Shown here: in pieces, positions 1 to 7,325 of the stretch
Layout of the letters: every line of letters starts with the position of its first letter
Position numbering within the stretch: position 1 is the first letter of the stretch
From: Anaerolineaceae bacterium UBA5838
GTDB lineage: Bacteria; Chloroflexota; Anaerolineae; Anaerolineales; Anaerolineaceae
Length of the DNA stretch: 14,519 bases
Assembly (NCBI GenBank): GCA_002432795.1
Contig: DJGU01000038.1
Location: 7,247 to 21,765, forward strand
Direction of reading: 5' to 3'
Notes under the pieces: model-generated
Seen by the model: only the letters and a program-made list of their open reading frames with translations
Databases searched by the model: none
What the model was told of the DNA's origin: nothing
Translations under genes and position numbers: made by a program

Positions 1-158
1 TTGATGCCCGCAATGAACTGATCCGCGACCGTCTGCGCCTGCTTTACGTGGGCATTACCCGCGCGAAATCTTCTTTAACTATCAGTTACAACACAGGAAT
101 AAACCTCACTCCAGCAGTCGCCTACAAAGCACTTTTGCGAGAGGAAGAAAATGACTGA
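1..158 (+). CDS. UvrD/Rep-family superfamily 1 helicase, C-terminal fragment (5' end outside window)
   Basis: Reading in the frame that begins at base 3 gives about 51 residues ending at the TGA at 156-158. The fragment contains LLYVGITRAKSSL, which matches motif VI of UvrD/PcrA/Rep/AddA-type superfamily 1A helicases, where the arginine contacts the ATP gamma-phosphate. Only a short tail follows the motif, so this is the true C-terminus and no nuclease domain is fused to it. The stop lies inside the next gene: the coding regions overlap by 8 bases (151-158), and the purine-rich stretch at 141-150 that would serve as ribosome binding site for the downstream gene is inside this one. Translational coupling with the nuclease gene is therefore likely. 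Which helicase subfamily it belongs to cannot be decided from the fragment. Confidence 0.85.
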   Translation, partial: DARNELIRDRLRLLYVGITRAKSSLTISYNTGINLTPAVAYKALLREEEND

Positions 159-963
159 CCTCATCCCCGTGGGTTTCATTTTCCATCAAAGTAATCTCCA
201 GGCTTTTCAGAATTGCCGTTTCAGCTTCCTTTTGCGCTATATCAGGAAGCTTCCCTGGCCTGCACCGCTCGCAGCCAGAAGCAGCAGCTTTGAACAGGAC
301 CTGCTTGCAGGTTCAACGCTGCATTCGTTAATTCACCAATATTTTCTTGGGATTGATCCTGATGTACTTGTTTCTTGCGCGCAAAATTTTCCTGATGCCA
401 GAGTCTCTGGCTGGTTTGACAATTTCCTCGCCAGTAAGTACGCAAGAATTACAGACAATCAGTTTCCCGAGCACAGCCTCCAAATCACGCTGAATGACAG
501 CCTTCTCCTGGCAAAATTCGACCTGCTCAGCTTTGACAGCAATACCCTTCAGATCTGTGACTGGAAAAGCTCCCGAACAATGCCAAAACGCCAATTTTTG
601 CAGGAACGGATCCAGACCATGGTCTACGCGTTGGTTGCGGCACGCTCGCTTCCTCAGGCACCCCGACCCATTACCATGCACTATTGGGAAGCAGGTTTCC
701 CTGATCAGCCCATCATTTTCGAAATAGGGGATGCCCAATTACAAAAGTACGAGGAAACCATCACGGATCTGATTACCCGTATTCGTTCCCTTAGAGTTGA
801 GCAATTCGAGCGCACAACTAATCTAAAAAAATGCGCTTATTGTGAATATCAAAGTTACTGCGCCCGCAGCGGCCTGCAAGGGGATGAAGGATCCTTCCAT
901 GATTGGTTCGAGATTGGACTTTCAGAATTGCAGGGAAAAACTGACATAGACCAAGCCGGGTAA
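151..963 (+). CDS. PD-(D/E)XK nuclease with Cas4/AddB-type iron-sulfur cysteines
   Basis: A 270-residue RecB/Cas4-like nuclease. Visible core: H58 in the helix GSTLHSLIHQYF, D124 in LAKFDLL, then D137 and K139 in ICDWKSS (the D-x-K of the fold), and Q155/Y159 in the following helix (QERIQTMVYA), as in motif III of RecB-family nucleases. One N-terminal cysteine (C22, FQNCRFSF) and three C-terminal ones (C228, C231, C237, spaced C-x2-C-x5-C) match the four ligands that hold a [4Fe-4S] cluster in AddB and Cas4. It overlaps the end of a UvrD-type helicase gene by 8 bases, so the probable role is end processing or recombination repair together with that helicase, in the cytoplasm. No cas genes are nearby, which argues against a CRISPR adaptation role. 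The ATG at 151 follows GAGGAAGAAA. The family assignment is firm; the pathway is inference. Confidence 0.85.
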   Translation: MTDLIPVGFIFHQSNLQAFQNCRFSFLLRYIRKLPWPAPLAARSSSFEQDLLAGSTLHSLIHQYFLGIDPDVLVSCAQNFPDARVSGWFDNFLASKYARITDNQFPEHSLQITLNDSLLLAKFDLLSFDSNTLQICDWKSSRTMPKRQFLQERIQTMVYALVAARSLPQAPRPITMHYWEAGFPDQPIIFEIGDAQLQKYEETITDLITRIRSLRVEQFERTTNLKKCAYCEYQSYCARSGLQGDEGSFHDWFEIGLSELQGKTDIDQAG

Positions 964-998
964 TAACTCACCTCATTGGCTTATAATAAAATAAAAAA

Positions 999-1072
999 TG
1001 GGCAGAACAGGGCTCGAACCTGCGACCTCATCTGTGTAAAAGATGCGCTCTGACCAACTGAGCTATCCGCCC
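999..1072 (-). tRNA. tRNA-Val (anticodon UAC)
   Basis: The reverse complement folds into a complete cloverleaf: acceptor GGGCGGA paired with TCTGCCC (one G-U), D arm GCTC/GAGC, anticodon stem CATCT/AGATG with loop TTTACAC (anticodon TAC, plus-strand bases 1036-1038), variable AGGTC, and T arm GCAGG-TTCGAGC-CCTGT. The discriminator is A (base 999). CCA is not encoded: the A is followed directly by a T-rich tract that may serve for termination. The gene runs against the protein genes on both sides. Confidence 0.97.
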
Positions 1073-1081
1073 GCGAAAGCA

Positions 1082-1088
1082 TATTATA
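1082..1088. promoter_or_regulatory. Overlapping divergent -10 elements (tRNA-Val on minus, FAH gene on plus)
   Basis: Bases 1083-1088 read TATAAT on the minus strand, 10 bases upstream of the tRNA-Val 5' end. The same stretch reads TATTAT (1082-1087) on the plus strand, 9 bases before the ATG at 1097. Neither strand has a good -35 at 16-18 bp. The tRNA -10 is a perfect hexamer; the plus-strand promoter is an inference from position. Confidence 0.5.
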
Positions 1089-1096
1089 AACGAAAA

Positions 1097-1861
1097 ATGA
1101 GAATCATACGATTCAAAACACAAAATACACCTCCTCAATTTGGTTGGATCTGCGACGGCAGAGTTGGCGTGATCCAGGGAGACCCCTTTGGTGAGTTTCG
1201 CCGCTTCGAAGAAAGCTACGAACTCTCCGAAGTACAACTATTGCTGCCTTGCCTGCCCTCTAAGATCATCGCTGTCGGCAGGAACTACCGCGCGCATGCC
1301 GCAGAGATGAATAATGACATTCCAAGCTACCCGCTCATTTTCCTGAAACCGCCCTCATCACTAATAACCAATGGTGAGAGCATCATTCTCCCACCTCAGA
1401 GCAAACGCGTTGAGCATGAAGCGGAGCTGGCTATTGTGGTAGGAAAGACTTCCCGCTGGCTGACCATGGAAAACGCTCTCGACGCGGTCTTTGGCTACAC
1501 CATCGCCAACGATGTGACTGCCCGCGACCTCCAGAAAACAGACGGACAGTGGAGCCGCGCCAAAGGCTTTGACACCTTTTGCCCGGTTGGACCCTGGATT
1601 GAGACAGAGTTTGACCCGACAGATGCCCTCATAAACTGCCACGTCAACAATACTTTGCGCCAGATGAGCTCTACCCGTGAAATGATTTTCAGCGTTCAGC
1701 AGTTGATGTTATACATCAGCTCCATCATGACCCTTAATCCTGGCGACCTGATACTCACCGGCACACCCGCTGGGGTTGGACAGCTCCAGGCAGGAGATGT
1801 GGTCAGTGTGCATATCGACGGGATTGGTACGCTCGTCAACCCGGTAGCTGCTCAAGGTTAA
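1097..1861 (+). CDS. Fumarylacetoacetate hydrolase (FAH) family protein
   Basis: A protein of 254 residues from the chosen ATG, the usual length for single-domain FAH-family enzymes (hydrolases, decarboxylases or isomerases of 2-oxo acids and acylpyruvates in catabolism of aromatics and related compounds). Typical motifs are visible: IIAVGRNYRAHAAEM (57-71), IFLKPPSSLI (81-90), the metal-site segment VEHEAELAIVVG with E108 and E110, and YTIANDVTARD with D139 as third metal ligand, then KGFDTFCPVGPW and the C-terminal LTGTPAGVG. The frame is open back to an ATG at 1043, but that start lies within the tRNA-Val gene, so the ATG at 1097 (MRIIRFKTQN, the normal family N-terminus) is preferred. There is no Shine-Dalgarno sequence before it, and a -10-like hexamer 9 bases upstream would give a very short or absent leader. 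The DUF503 gene starts 3 bases after the stop. The exact substrate cannot be read from the sequence. Confidence 0.88.
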   Translation: MRIIRFKTQNTPPQFGWICDGRVGVIQGDPFGEFRRFEESYELSEVQLLLPCLPSKIIAVGRNYRAHAAEMNNDIPSYPLIFLKPPSSLITNGESIILPPQSKRVEHEAELAIVVGKTSRWLTMENALDAVFGYTIANDVTARDLQKTDGQWSRAKGFDTFCPVGPWIETEFDPTDALINCHVNNTLRQMSSTREMIFSVQQLMLYISSIMTLNPGDLILTGTPAGVGQLQAGDVVSVHIDGIGTLVNPVAAQG

Positions 1862-1864
1862 ATT

Positions 1865-2149
1865 GTGCCCTGGTTCATTGCTACCTTCTCACTGTTTTTA
1901 CCAGGCTGTCAGAGCCTGAAACAAAAGCGTGCCGCCCTTTCGCCTTTACTTTCTCGTCTGAAAAGGTACAATCTATCGGTTATTGAAGCTGCCCATCAGG
2001 ATAGCTGGCAAACGGCTGAGCTTCAGGTCGCAAAACTCGGGCAAAACCGCGCCCAATTGGATCGCGATCTTGCACAGCTGATTACTTTGATTGAAAGTGA
2101 TTTCCGTGATATCACCCTTACGGAAGTCAAACATGAATTCTACATATAG
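1865..2149 (+). CDS. DUF503 (YlxP-like) family protein
   Basis: A 94-residue protein with the DUF503 pattern: N-terminal beta strand (FIATFSLFLPG), the signature SLKQKRAALSPLLSRLKRYNLSVIEAAHQDSWQTAELQVA, and an alternating C-terminal helix and strand. The length equals that of the family (about 90-100 residues). In Firmicutes the homologue YlxP is encoded in the nusA-infB-rbfA region, which suggests a ribosome- or RNA-linked job, but no activity is established. It starts at GTG (1865) only 3 bases after the upstream stop and ends 9 bases before the radical SAM gene, so it is probably in one transcript with both neighbours. Confidence 0.85.
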   Translation: MPWFIATFSLFLPGCQSLKQKRAALSPLLSRLKRYNLSVIEAAHQDSWQTAELQVAKLGQNRAQLDRDLAQLITLIESDFRDITLTEVKHEFYI

Positions 2150-2158
2150 CAGGTCATA

Positions 2159-4021
2159 TTGCAGACAATAAACTTACATCAACTTGAAAAAATACTGTAC
2201 CATGTCGAGAAACCAGGGCGCTATGTCGGCGGTGAACACAATCAAATTCTGAAAGACTGGGACCTTGTTCGCACGCACGTCTGCCTGGTTTTTCCGGACA
2301 TCTATGACATTGGGCAGCCAAACCTGGGTTTGGCGATTCTTTACGACATCCTCAACCAGCCGCCAGACATCCTGGCTGAACGTGCCTTTGCTCCCTGGCA
2401 TGACCTTGAAGCGCAGCTTCGCGAGAACAATATCCCTCTGTTCTCCCTTGAATCAAAGCATCCGCTGGCACAGTTCGATATCATCGGCTTAAGCCTTCCC
2501 TACGAATCCCTCTACACCAATGCCCTCAATGTGCTTGACCTGGCTGGGATCCCCCTGTTGGCTTCCGAACGCGGCAGTGAGCATCCCCTGATCATTGCCG
2601 GCGGTCAGGCATGCTTCAATCCTGAACCAATGGCAGATTTCATTGATGCCTTTGTGATTGGTGAAGGCGAAGAAGTGACCCTGGAATTTATTCATGCTTT
2701 TGAAGCACTCAAACAATCCGGAGCAGACCGCAAAGCACTCCTCCAAAGTTTGTCAACAATTCCTGGTGTCTATGTTCCCTCACTTTATGATGTTAGCTAC
2801 GCGCAAGACGACACTATTACAGAGGTAACGCCTTCAAACGCCTCCGTTCCAGCCTTTGTAACCAAACGCATTGTTTCAGAGCTTCCGACTCACCCAACCC
2901 GACTGATCGTCCCAAACATCGAAACCGTTCACGACCGTCTTTCAATCGAGATCATGCGCGGCTGCACCCGCGGCTGTCGTTTTTGCCACGCTGGCATTGT
3001 CAGCCGCCCTGTGCGCGAGAGACCCGTTTCCGAAATCTTGCAAATCATCGAAGATGGCCTCGCCGCCACCGGTTATGAAGAAATTGGATTGCTCTCGCTT
3101 TCCTCTTCGGATCACACCCAAATCCTTGAATTAACCAAATCAGTTTATGAGAAATTCCACGATCGCAAGATTTCGGTCAGTTTACCCTCCCTGCGCATCG
3201 CCTCGTTTTCTGTCGCGCTGATGGACGAACTGCGTGATATCCGCCCTGGCGGCGGTTTTACGCTTGCGCCTGAAGCAGCCTCCCCCCGCATGCAGGCGAT
3301 CATTAACAAACCTCTTGATGACGCGGTTTTCGAAGAAACGGTCCGCACAATCTTTGAACACGGCTGGCTATCGCTAAAACTTTATTACATGATCGGGCTG
3401 CCGGGCGAAACCATGGAAGACGTTCAGGCGATCCTCGACGCTGGCAAACGCGTGCAGGCAATCGGCCGCCAGATCCGCGGCAACAGGGTCAGGATTCACC
3501 TTTCAGTTGGAAATTTCATTCCAAAACCTCACACGCCTTTTCAGTGGTATCCACTCAATTCCAACGACGAATTGCAGGCTAAGCTGGATTTGTTGAAAAC
3601 AGGTCTTCACCGCACTGGTATCAAGCTTTCTTATAACATTCCAGATAACACCCTGCTTGAAGCCTGGCTATCCCGCGGGGACAGACGCCTTGGGCAGGTC
3701 ATCCAGCGCGCGTGGCAGCTCGGCGCAAAGTTTGACGCATGGGGTGAAAACGATAATATGCCTCTTTGGCGGCAGGCTTTCACCGCCATCGGCGTGGATT
3801 CGGACTTCTACGCCTACCGAGAACGCGGTCTGGAGGAGATCCTTCCCTGGGATCACATCCACACCGGTGTAACAAAAGCTTTTCTCCGCCGCGACCTTGA
3901 ATGGAGTAAACTCGGCAAAACCCGCAGGGATTGCCGCGAGCAATGCTACGCCTGCGGCATACTTGATGCTTTTGCTGACAAACGCCCGGTTTCTCCGCTG
4001 GTCTATTGGGGGTGCCCATGA
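2159..4021 (+). CDS. TIGR03960-type radical SAM protein (uncharacterised)
   Basis: A 620-residue protein starting at TTG (2159). The N-terminus (LEKILYHVEKPGRYVGGEHN) is typical of the TIGR03960 family. Residues about 35-210 form a Rossmann-like domain resembling the B12-binding domain of other radical SAM proteins, but I see no DxHxxG cobalamin motif. The radical SAM core follows: IMRGCTRGCRFCHAG with C269, C273 and C276 (C-x3-C-x2-C) to bind the [4Fe-4S] cluster and S-adenosylmethionine, then LLSLSSSDH, GGGFTLAPEAASPRMQ and YYMIGLPGET. A second C-x3-C-x2-C group (C592, C596, C599) stands near the C-terminus and may bind another cluster or zinc. The stop overlaps the start of the DUF2344 gene (ATGA), the standard partner of this family; the two are fused in some genomes. 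The reaction is unknown; frequent location near ribosome and RNA genes in other bacteria suggests RNA or translation work. Confidence 0.88.
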   Translation: MQTINLHQLEKILYHVEKPGRYVGGEHNQILKDWDLVRTHVCLVFPDIYDIGQPNLGLAILYDILNQPPDILAERAFAPWHDLEAQLRENNIPLFSLESKHPLAQFDIIGLSLPYESLYTNALNVLDLAGIPLLASERGSEHPLIIAGGQACFNPEPMADFIDAFVIGEGEEVTLEFIHAFEALKQSGADRKALLQSLSTIPGVYVPSLYDVSYAQDDTITEVTPSNASVPAFVTKRIVSELPTHPTRLIVPNIETVHDRLSIEIMRGCTRGCRFCHAGIVSRPVRERPVSEILQIIEDGLAATGYEEIGLLSLSSSDHTQILELTKSVYEKFHDRKISVSLPSLRIASFSVALMDELRDIRPGGGFTLAPEAASPRMQAIINKPLDDAVFEETVRTIFEHGWLSLKLYYMIGLPGETMEDVQAILDAGKRVQAIGRQIRGNRVRIHLSVGNFIPKPHTPFQWYPLNSNDELQAKLDLLKTGLHRTGIKLSYNIPDNTLLEAWLSRGDRRLGQVIQRAWQLGAKFDAWGENDNMPLWRQAFTAIGVDSDFYAYRERGLEEILPWDHIHTGVTKAFLRRDLEWSKLGKTRRDCREQCYACGILDAFADKRPVSPLVYWGCP

Positions 4022-4665
4022 GCAATGAGTCAATTCGCATCCGCATGACCTACGCCAAGCTCGGAAACCTGCGCTTTATCGGTCATCTTGACCTTCAGCG
4101 TCTCTTCGAGCGCGCCCTTCGCCGCACAAATCTCCCCCTGCGCTACACCCAGGGTTTCAGCCCGCACATGCGGATCAACCTTGCTTCAGCCCTCCCGCTT
4201 GGATTCGTCGGTCAAGCCGAACAAATGGATTTCTGGCTGGATCAAGTGATTCCGCTGAATGAAATCAGCAGCCGATTACGCACCTCACTGCCTGCAGAGC
4301 TTATCCTTAAAGATCTGCAAGTGATCGATAACAAACAGCCCTCGCTTCAGGCCTCTTTGCTCTCCAGTGAGTACGAAATTTTACTTCCTGCTGATATCGA
4401 CCTGCAAATCCTGAAAGATCGGATCGGCACGCTTCTGGCTCAAGACACTTTGCCAGTACAACGGCGCAAGAAAACGGTGGACCTGAAAAATCTGATCCTC
4501 GACTGGCAGCTTCTGAGCGTGTCTCCAATAACTATTCTGAAGATCTCCATGAAGTCAAGCCCGCTTGAGAATGGTCGTCCGGATGAGTTTCTGGTTCTTC
4601 TTGGGATTGATCCGGCGGATTGCCTGGTCACCAGAACCAAACTGATTTTTGAGGAGGAGGAGTAG
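4018..4665 (+). CDS. DUF2344 / TIGR03936 radical SAM-linked protein
   Basis: A protein of 215 residues. The N-terminal half (IRMTYAKLGNLRFIGHLDL, then FERALRRTNLPLRYTQGFSPHMRI and ASALPLGFVGQAEQMD) is the diagnostic DUF2344 signature. The start is placed at the ATG 4018-4020, which overlaps the TGA of the radical SAM gene (ATGA) and gives the usual N-terminus; the TTG at 4006 would add four residues and has no support. The family is found almost always beside or fused to TIGR03960 radical SAM proteins, so it is probably a subunit or substrate-handling partner. The gene ends in a GGAGGAGGAG stretch that also serves as the ribosome binding site of the HIT gene, and the two share one base (TAGTG). 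No catalytic residues are established. Confidence 0.88.
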   Translation: MSNESIRIRMTYAKLGNLRFIGHLDLQRLFERALRRTNLPLRYTQGFSPHMRINLASALPLGFVGQAEQMDFWLDQVIPLNEISSRLRTSLPAELILKDLQVIDNKQPSLQASLLSSEYEILLPADIDLQILKDRIGTLLAQDTLPVQRRKKTVDLKNLILDWQLLSVSPITILKISMKSSPLENGRPDEFLVLLGIDPADCLVTRTKLIFEEEE

Positions 4666-5069
4666 TGGAAGATAATTGCATTTTTTGCTCAATCGTGGCT
4701 GGTCATACGCATGCCTGGAAGGTCCTCGAAACGGATACCACGCTGGCATTCCTGGACGCCCATCCAGTCGGGGTTTATCATACCCTGATTATCCCAAAAG
4801 CCCATTATTCCGACATGTTCACTGTCCCCCAGGCAGTTCTCGCAGAGACGATGGAGACTGTTCGCCAGGTAGCCATGCTTTACAAAGACAAACTCGGGCT
4901 TGAAAACCTGCATGTCTTTAATAATTCGGGGCGTCTCGCGTCCCAGAGCGTTTTTCACCTTCATTTCCACATCCTGCCGCGTTACCCGGACGACGGCAAT
5001 AATTTCCCAAGATTCACCCGCCCTGATCTCAGCGACCGTTTTGAGGAGATGATTGAAGCATTACAATGA
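4665..5069 (+). CDS. HIT (histidine triad) family nucleotide hydrolase/transferase
   Basis: A 134-residue HIT-family protein. The triad HLHFHIL (H98, H100, H102) is preceded by the conserved FNNSGRLASQSVFH, and IIPKAHYSD (H47) lies upstream, all as in Hint/Fhit-type enzymes that cleave phosphoramidates or dinucleotides such as AMP-lysine or Ap4A. An N-terminal C5-x2-C8 (NCIFCSIVAG) is the zinc-site half common in bacterial members. The start is GTG at 4665, overlapping the upstream TAG by one base, with a strong GGAGGAGGAG ribosome binding site inside the upstream gene. It is the last gene of the 1865-5069 run. The physiological substrate cannot be told from the sequence. Confidence 0.92.
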   Translation: MEDNCIFCSIVAGHTHAWKVLETDTTLAFLDAHPVGVYHTLIIPKAHYSDMFTVPQAVLAETMETVRQVAMLYKDKLGLENLHVFNNSGRLASQSVFHLHFHILPRYPDDGNNFPRFTRPDLSDRFEEMIEALQ

Positions 5070-5098
5070 AACTTACTGCCATAGTTTTGAAGATGCGA

Positions 5099-5107
5099 TG
5101 GTATAAT
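5099..5107 (+). promoter_or_regulatory. Extended -10 promoter of tRNA-Arg
   Basis: TGGTATAAT is a perfect TATAAT (5102-5107) with the TGn extension. The expected start site near 5114 lies just before the tRNA 5' end at 5118. There is no good -35, as is often so for extended -10 promoters. No terminator or other promoter is evident between the tRNA and ligA, so this promoter may also drive ligA. Confidence 0.7.
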
Positions 5108-5117
5108 GTGAAATCCT

Positions 5118-5189
5118 GTTTCCGTGGCCTAATGGATAAGGCACTGGCCTCCGAAGCCAGTCATGTGGGTTCGAGTCCCACCGGAAACA
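5118..5189 (+). tRNA. tRNA-Arg (anticodon CCG)
   Basis: A full cloverleaf: acceptor GTTTCCG/CGGAAAC, D arm GCC/GGC, anticodon stem CTGGC/GCCAG with loop CTCCGAA (anticodon CCG at 5151-5153, reading CGG codons), T arm GTGGG-TTCGAGT-CCCAC, discriminator A at 5189. CCA is not encoded. It lies 43 bases before ligA on the same strand. Confidence 0.97.
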
Positions 5190-5232
5190 TTATTGTTTAA
5201 CTCATCAGGTCCACGCACACAAGGAGCCTACT

Positions 5233-7254
5233 ATGAGCGACGAAAAACTACTCCAGGAACTTGCCGAACTGCGGCAAAAAATAAACTATCACAATTACCT
5301 GTACAACACGCTCGACCAGCCTGAGATTTCCGATTTTGAATATGATCAGCTTTTCAACCGCCTCAAAGCGATTGAAGCTGAGCATCCCGAACTCATCACT
5401 CCCGATTCTCCAACCCAGAAAATCGGCAGTCAGATCTCGGAGAAATTCCAAAAAGTCACTCATCCTGCCCCGATCCTGAGCCTTGCCAACGGATTTGGCA
5501 GCCAGGACGCGCTGGCCTGGTATGAGCGCATTCTCCGTCTTGACCCACGCGTTGCCCAAACAGATTTCCTGCTGGAGCCTAAGTTGGATGGCTTGACGGT
5601 CGTTTTGCATTACACCAATGGGGTCTTTTCGCTCGGTGCCACCCGCGGAGATGGGATTATTGGCGAAGATATCACCGCCAACCTGCGCACCATCCCCAGC
5701 CTGCCCTTGCGCATCCCGGTCTTGAGCTCCACCAACCCTGCACCCCAGAATATTGTATTTCGTGGAGAGGTGTTTATCAGCAAGGCGGATTTCGAGGCAC
5801 TAAATGCAAAACTCGAAGAAAAAGGAGAGAAAACCTATCTCAACCCCCGCAACACAGCCGCTGGCTCTCTGCGCCAGTTGGATCCCGCAGTCACAGCCTC
5901 CCGCCCGCTTAAATTCTTCCTTTACCAGGTGCTCGAATCCTCTGATCCACTTCCCCAAACCCAGTCGGGCATCCTGGACTACATCGCCAGTTTTGGTCTT
6001 CCGGTCAATCCCCTCAGGTGGCATGCCAAAAACATCAATGAAGTTGTGCGGATTTGCGAAACGGAAGGCCTCAACCGGCATAACTGGCCTTATGACGCGG
6101 ATGGAATTGTGATCAAGATTAACGACCTCAAACTTTCCAATGATCTCGGCTACGTCGGCAAAGATCCCCGCGGCTCCCTTGCCTATAAGTACCCAGGCGA
6201 GGAAGTGGAGACCACTCTGCTCGATATCCAGGTCAATGTTGGCCGAACAGGCGTTCTCACTCCCCTGGCGCTGCTGGAACCCGTCAACATTGGCGGAGTA
6301 GTCGTGAAACAAGCCACACTCCACAATTTTGATTTCATTGCGGAGAAAGATTTGCGCATTGGCGACCGTGTCTTGCTAAAAAGAGCGGGTGAGGTCATTC
6401 CCTACATCGTAGCAGCTCTCAAGGAAAAGCGCGACGGCAGCCAAAAGGTCTATGTGCCCCCAACCAACTGCCCCTCGTGCGGGTCCGAGGTTGAGCAGGC
6501 TCCTGGGGAAGTCGCCTGGTATTGCGTCAACGCAGCCTGCCCCGCCCAATTAACCCGGCATATCGAAAACTTTGCTTCCCGCTCAGCCATGGACATCAGA
6601 GGGCTTGGCGAGCAGATTGTCGCTCAATTAGTTGAAAGCGGTCTGGTAAAAAACTTACCGGATCTTTACCAACTAACCAAAGATCAACTCCTCACGCTCG
6701 ACAAATTCGGTGACAAGAAAGCCGAAAATCTCCTGGCAGCCATCCAGGCATCCAAATCGCAGTCACTGCAGCGCTTGATCATCGGTTTGGGTATCAAGGG
6801 TATTGGCGAAGTCGCCGCCCGTAAATTAGCCCAAAAATATGGCGACCTCGACAAGATTTCGCAGGCAGGTTTCGATGAATTGCAGCAATTGGAAGGCATA
6901 GGACCCAACCTGGCTGAGTCCATCTTTGAATGGTTCAAACTCGAGACTAACCAGCAGGTTCTACGGCAATTGAAAGAGATCGGGCTTTGGCCGGTTGAAA
7001 GCACCAGCACGGACACGGCGAAGCTTCCGCTTGCAGGTTTGACTTTCGTGGTGACTGGCACGCTTGAAGGTTTCACCCGGGATGGAATCTCTGAGTTTAT
7101 CCTGGCAAATGGCGGTAAGGTTTCAGGCTCGGTCAGCTCGAAAACATCCTATCTGGTGCTTGGAGCTGATCCGGGTTCGAAGCTTGAAAAAGCGCGTCAA
7201 CTCGGCGTGCCAATCATCTCCGAACAAGAATTGCGGGAGCTTGCTGCCTCCTGA
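5233..7254 (+). CDS. ligA: NAD-dependent DNA ligase LigA
   Basis: A protein of 673 residues, the usual full length (E. coli LigA has 671). It seals nicks in replication and repair using NAD+. Domains in order: Ia NMN-binding region at the N-terminus (YHNYLYNTLDQPEISDFEYDQL and so on, with SLANGF at 83-88), adenylation domain with the catalytic lysine K117 in LEPKLDG, ATRGDG (136-141), RGEVFI and NPRNTAAGSLRQ, DGIVIK at 290-295, OB fold, zinc finger C413/C416/C431/C436, helix-hairpin-helix repeats (about 455-580, including GIKGIGEVAARKLA and LEGIGPNLAESI), and a C-terminal BRCT domain from about 598. All key residues are present. The ATG at 5233 has AAGGAG six bases upstream. It may be cotranscribed with tRNA-Arg. 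Confidence 0.98.
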   Translation: MSDEKLLQELAELRQKINYHNYLYNTLDQPEISDFEYDQLFNRLKAIEAEHPELITPDSPTQKIGSQISEKFQKVTHPAPILSLANGFGSQDALAWYERILRLDPRVAQTDFLLEPKLDGLTVVLHYTNGVFSLGATRGDGIIGEDITANLRTIPSLPLRIPVLSSTNPAPQNIVFRGEVFISKADFEALNAKLEEKGEKTYLNPRNTAAGSLRQLDPAVTASRPLKFFLYQVLESSDPLPQTQSGILDYIASFGLPVNPLRWHAKNINEVVRICETEGLNRHNWPYDADGIVIKINDLKLSNDLGYVGKDPRGSLAYKYPGEEVETTLLDIQVNVGRTGVLTPLALLEPVNIGGVVVKQATLHNFDFIAEKDLRIGDRVLLKRAGEVIPYIVAALKEKRDGSQKVYVPPTNCPSCGSEVEQAPGEVAWYCVNAACPAQLTRHIENFASRSAMDIRGLGEQIVAQLVESGLVKNLPDLYQLTKDQLLTLDKFGDKKAENLLAAIQASKSQSLQRLIIGLGIKGIGEVAARKLAQKYGDLDKISQAGFDELQQLEGIGPNLAESIFEWFKLETNQQVLRQLKEIGLWPVESTSTDTAKLPLAGLTFVVTGTLEGFTRDGISEFILANGGKVSGSVSSKTSYLVLGADPGSKLEKARQLGVPIISEQELRELAAS

Positions 7255-7325
7255 AACTGCAACTAATTCTTTGCACAACGAAACTATGTGATGATAAATT
7301 CGTAATCCACCTTATCTTTTTGTAG

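Noticed and set aside
328..738. 136-codon open frame on the minus strand
   Set aside because: It is antisense to the PD-(D/E)XK nuclease gene and shows no family features or ribosome binding site.
151..963. Cas4 of a CRISPR system
   Set aside because: The cysteine pattern fits, but no cas gene or repeat array is present in the window and the coupling is to a UvrD-type helicase.
1043..1096. Upstream ATG for the FAH gene, adding 18 residues
   Set aside because: It lies inside the tRNA-Val gene, and the extra residues are just the translated tRNA antisense; the ATG at 1097 gives the normal family N-terminus.
4006..4017. TTG start for the DUF2344 protein
   Set aside because: The ATG at 4018 in an ATGA overlap fits translational coupling and the family N-terminus better.
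5800..6324. 174-codon open frame on the minus strand
   Set aside because: It lies within ligA, opposite conserved ligase motifs; a coding shadow.
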